Origin: Gammaproteobacteria bacterium
GTDB lineage: Bacteria; Pseudomonadota; Gammaproteobacteria; SZUA-229
DNA length: 15,750 nucleotides
Assembly (NCBI GenBank): GCA_026197015.1
Contig: JAPHRB010000058.1
Location: 1-15,750 of the forward strand
Reading direction: 5' to 3'
Under the pieces are notes generated by a model, which saw nothing but the letters and a program-made list of their open reading frames with translations, was not told the origin of the DNA and ran no database searches. Made by a program: the position numbers and the translations under genes. Every line of letters begins with the position of its first letter. Position 1 is the stretch's first letter. Below, piece after piece: positions 13,647 to 15,750 of this stretch.

Positions 13647-15750
13647 ATGACATCCAGTGTGATTCACGACGCGACCAAGCAACCTGCCGGACGCATCGAA
13701 ACCAAAAACACCACCTGTTATATGTGTGCATGTCGTTGTGGCATACGCGTAACGCTACGTGACAACGAAGTACGCTATATAGAAGGTAACCCTGAACATC
13801 CTTTAAATAAGGGTGTTATCTGCGCTAAAGGCGCATCAGGGATTATGAAACAGTACTCCCCTGCGCGTTTAACAAAACCGTTAATGCGTAAGAAAGGCTC
13901 TTTACGTGGCGATGCTGATTTCGAGGAAATTTCCTGGGATAAAGCTTTCGACATTATGGAAGACCGCCTGGCAAATATTCGTGCGACTGACCCCAAGAAG
14001 TTCACTTTAATAACGGGGCGTGACCAGATGCAGGCGTTAACCGGTATGTTCGCTAAGAACTACGGCACACCTAATTATTCTGCACACGGCGGTTTCTGTT
14101 CAGTAAACATGGCTGCGGGCATGATTTACTCAATCGGTGGTTCATTCTGGGAGTTCGGTGGCCCTGATCTTGAACGCTCCAAACTGTTCATTATGATCGG
14201 TACAGCGGAAGATCATCACTCTAATCCGATGAAGATTGCCCTCTCCAAGTTTAAACGTGATGGTGGTCGTTTCATTTCAATTAACCCTGTGCGCACGGGT
14301 TACTCGGCTATTGCTGATGAATGGGTGCCGATTAAACCGGGTACTGATAACGCATTAATTTTAGCGATCGTACGTGAGTTAATTGAAACCGGTTTATATG
14401 ACCGTGAATTTGTAAAAGATTACTCTAACTCAGGCCAGTTAGTTAACTGTGATGAGAATTCTGAGCAGCACGGTATGTTCTATCGCATGGACATTACCAA
14501 CCCTGAAGAAGGCTGTTTTGATCACCAGAACCAGATGTGGTGGGATCGTCACACTAATAAAGCCGTGCGTACTCATACTGAAGGCGCTGATCCGTTCCTG
14601 ATGGGTGAATTTACCATGCCAGACGGCACGCCGGTTAAACCTGCGTTCCAGCTTTTAAAAGAATCTGTTGAAGAATACACACCAGAATGGGCATCATCTG
14701 TTACCGGCATTCCAGCTGAAACAATTATTCGTTTAGCCCATGAAATGGGCATTGTAGCGCGTGATGAGAAAATTGAATTACCGATCGCCTGGACTGACAC
14801 ATGGGGTCGTGAGCATGCATCGGTAATCGGTAACCCGGTTTCTTTCCATGCTATGCGTGGTCTTGCTGCTCATTCTAATGGTTTTCAGGCAATTCGTGGT
14901 CTTTCTATATTAATGTCTATTTTAGGCACCATTGATCGTCCGGGTGGTTTCCGTCATAAGGCTCCTTTCCCTCGCCCAATTCCACCTTGCCCTAAAACAC
15001 CGACTGGCCCGGAAGGCGTTAAGCCCAATACACCACTCGGTGGCATGCCATTGGGTTTCCCTGCTTCACCGGATGACCTGTTCCTCGATGAAAAAGGTGG
15101 CCCGGTTCGTCTTGATAAAGGTTTTTCATGGGAGTATCCATTATCGGCACACGGTTTAATGCACAATGCGATCACTAACGCATGGCGCGGTGACCCGTAC
15201 AAAATTGATACGATGATGATCTTCATGGCTAATATGGCATGGAACTCATCAATGAATACCAATGAAGTTCGCGACATGCTGAACGACAAAGATGAAGATG
15301 GCGAATACAAGATTCCATTCCTTATCGTTGCCGATGCATTCCACTCTGAAACGGTTGCTTTCGCAGACTTAGTGCTGCCAGATACAACTTACCTGGAGCG
15401 TCACGATGTTATGTCTATGTTAGACCGTCCTATTTCAGAATTTGACGGCCCGGTAGATTCAGTGCGTATTCCGGTTGTGCCACCTAAGGGTGATTGCAAA
15501 CCATTTCAGGAAGTATTAATTGAATTAGGTTCACGTTTGAAATTGCCTGTATTCGTTAATAAGGATGGTTCGCGTAAATACCGTGATTACCCTGAGTTTG
15601 TAACCAACTTTGAAACTGAGCCAGGTTCTGGCATAGGTTTCCTCGCCGGCTGGCGTGGTAAAGGTGGAGAGAAGTTCATGAAAGGTGAACCGAATCCGAA
15701 TCAGTGGGAAATGTACGAAAAGAACAACTGTGTTTATCAGTATCATTTAC
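13647..15750 (+). CDS. soeA: Molybdopterin oxidoreductase, SoeA-like sulfite dehydrogenase subunit, 3' end outside window
   Basis: The frame starts at ATG 13647, with AGGA at 13636-13639 seven bases upstream, and is open for 701 codons to the window edge. An ATG at 13643 is out of frame. This is the catalytic subunit of a DMSO-reductase-superfamily enzyme binding bis-MGD. The N-terminal [4Fe-4S] motif is C24-x2-C27-x3-C31 with Cys59 in GVICAKG. Cys151 in GGFCSVNMAAG stands where the molybdenum ligand is expected. Other landmarks are FISINPVRTGYSAIADEW, IKPGTDNALIL, MSILGTIDRPGGFRHKAPFP, MANMAWNSSMNT and FADLVLPDTTYLERHDV. These resemble SoeA, which oxidises sulfite to sulfate on the cytoplasmic side with SoeB and membrane SoeC; SoeA has roughly 950-1000 residues, so about a quarter is missing here. 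There is no twin-arginine signal, in agreement with a cytoplasmic enzyme. A related reductase cannot be excluded without SoeB and SoeC. Codon use is more G/C-rich than in the genes to the left. Confidence 0.9.
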   Translation, partial: MTSSVIHDATKQPAGRIETKNTTCYMCACRCGIRVTLRDNEVRYIEGNPEHPLNKGVICAKGASGIMKQYSPARLTKPLMRKKGSLRGDADFEEISWDKAFDIMEDRLANIRATDPKKFTLITGRDQMQALTGMFAKNYGTPNYSAHGGFCSVNMAAGMIYSIGGSFWEFGGPDLERSKLFIMIGTAEDHHSNPMKIALSKFKRDGGRFISINPVRTGYSAIADEWVPIKPGTDNALILAIVRELIETGLYDREFVKDYSNSGQLVNCDENSEQHGMFYRMDITNPEEGCFDHQNQMWWDRHTNKAVRTHTEGADPFLMGEFTMPDGTPVKPAFQLLKESVEEYTPEWASSVTGIPAETIIRLAHEMGIVARDEKIELPIAWTDTWGREHASVIGNPVSFHAMRGLAAHSNGFQAIRGLSILMSILGTIDRPGGFRHKAPFPRPIPPCPKTPTGPEGVKPNTPLGGMPLGFPASPDDLFLDEKGGPVRLDKGFSWEYPLSAHGLMHNAITNAWRGDPYKIDTMMIFMANMAWNSSMNTNEVRDMLNDKDEDGEYKIPFLIVADAFHSETVAFADLVLPDTTYLERHDVMSMLDRPISEFDGPVDSVRIPVVPPKGDCKPFQEVLIELGSRLKLPVFVNKDGSRKYRDYPEFVTNFETEPGSGIGFLAGWRGKGGEKFMKGEPNPNQWEMYEKNNCVYQYHL

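Overview
The window is AT-rich bacterial DNA with compact, mostly co-directional genes. The protein families (Tag, Bcr/CflA exporter, DUF3144, a DUF4144-like protein, an RssA-like patatin, MoaA, a SoeA-type molybdoenzyme, type VI sheath domains) and the codon usage point to a gammaproteobacterium, plausibly a marine or sediment sulfur- or sulfonate-using one. That placement is inference; no rRNA or tRNA gene is present to fix it.

Left block (1-2502, + strand): the 3' part of a thioredoxin/TlpA-like gene, then a 523-residue protein that joins a type VI secretion TssB-like domain to a shortened TssC-like domain, then a small exported protein. No other type VI gene is visible, but the window starts inside the block. 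The sheath-like fusion is the most unusual protein here.

Middle block (2512-8876, - strand, read right to left): tag (3-methyladenine DNA glycosylase), an RssA-like patatin, a DUF4144-like protein, a Bcr/CflA exporter, then a TauABC-like ABC importer (binding protein, ATPase, permease). Gaps are short (3-87 bases), so one or two transcripts are likely. The permease carries an extra domain of roughly 140 residues in its first external loop. This block converges on the left block with 9 bases between stop codons.

Right-middle block (9003-12119, mostly - strand): a beta-barrel-like outer membrane protein split by a frameshift at a run of seven A, a 539-base spacer with one doubtful small ORF, a small glycine-tailed membrane protein, an unrecognised 156-residue protein, a DUF3144 protein, and a 91-base nested palindromic repeat just beyond the end of moaA.

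Right end (12136-15750): moaA (molybdenum cofactor synthesis, - strand) is divergent from a large molybdopterin oxidoreductase that runs off the window. The oxidoreductase looks like SoeA, the catalytic subunit of cytoplasmic sulfite dehydrogenase. A perfect FNR/Anr-type palindrome lies in the shared 524-base spacer, directly against a TATAAT on the oxidoreductase side. A coherent reading, by inference, is that sulfonates enter by the TauABC-like importer, sulfite released from them is oxidised by the SoeA-type enzyme, and MoaA helps supply its cofactor.
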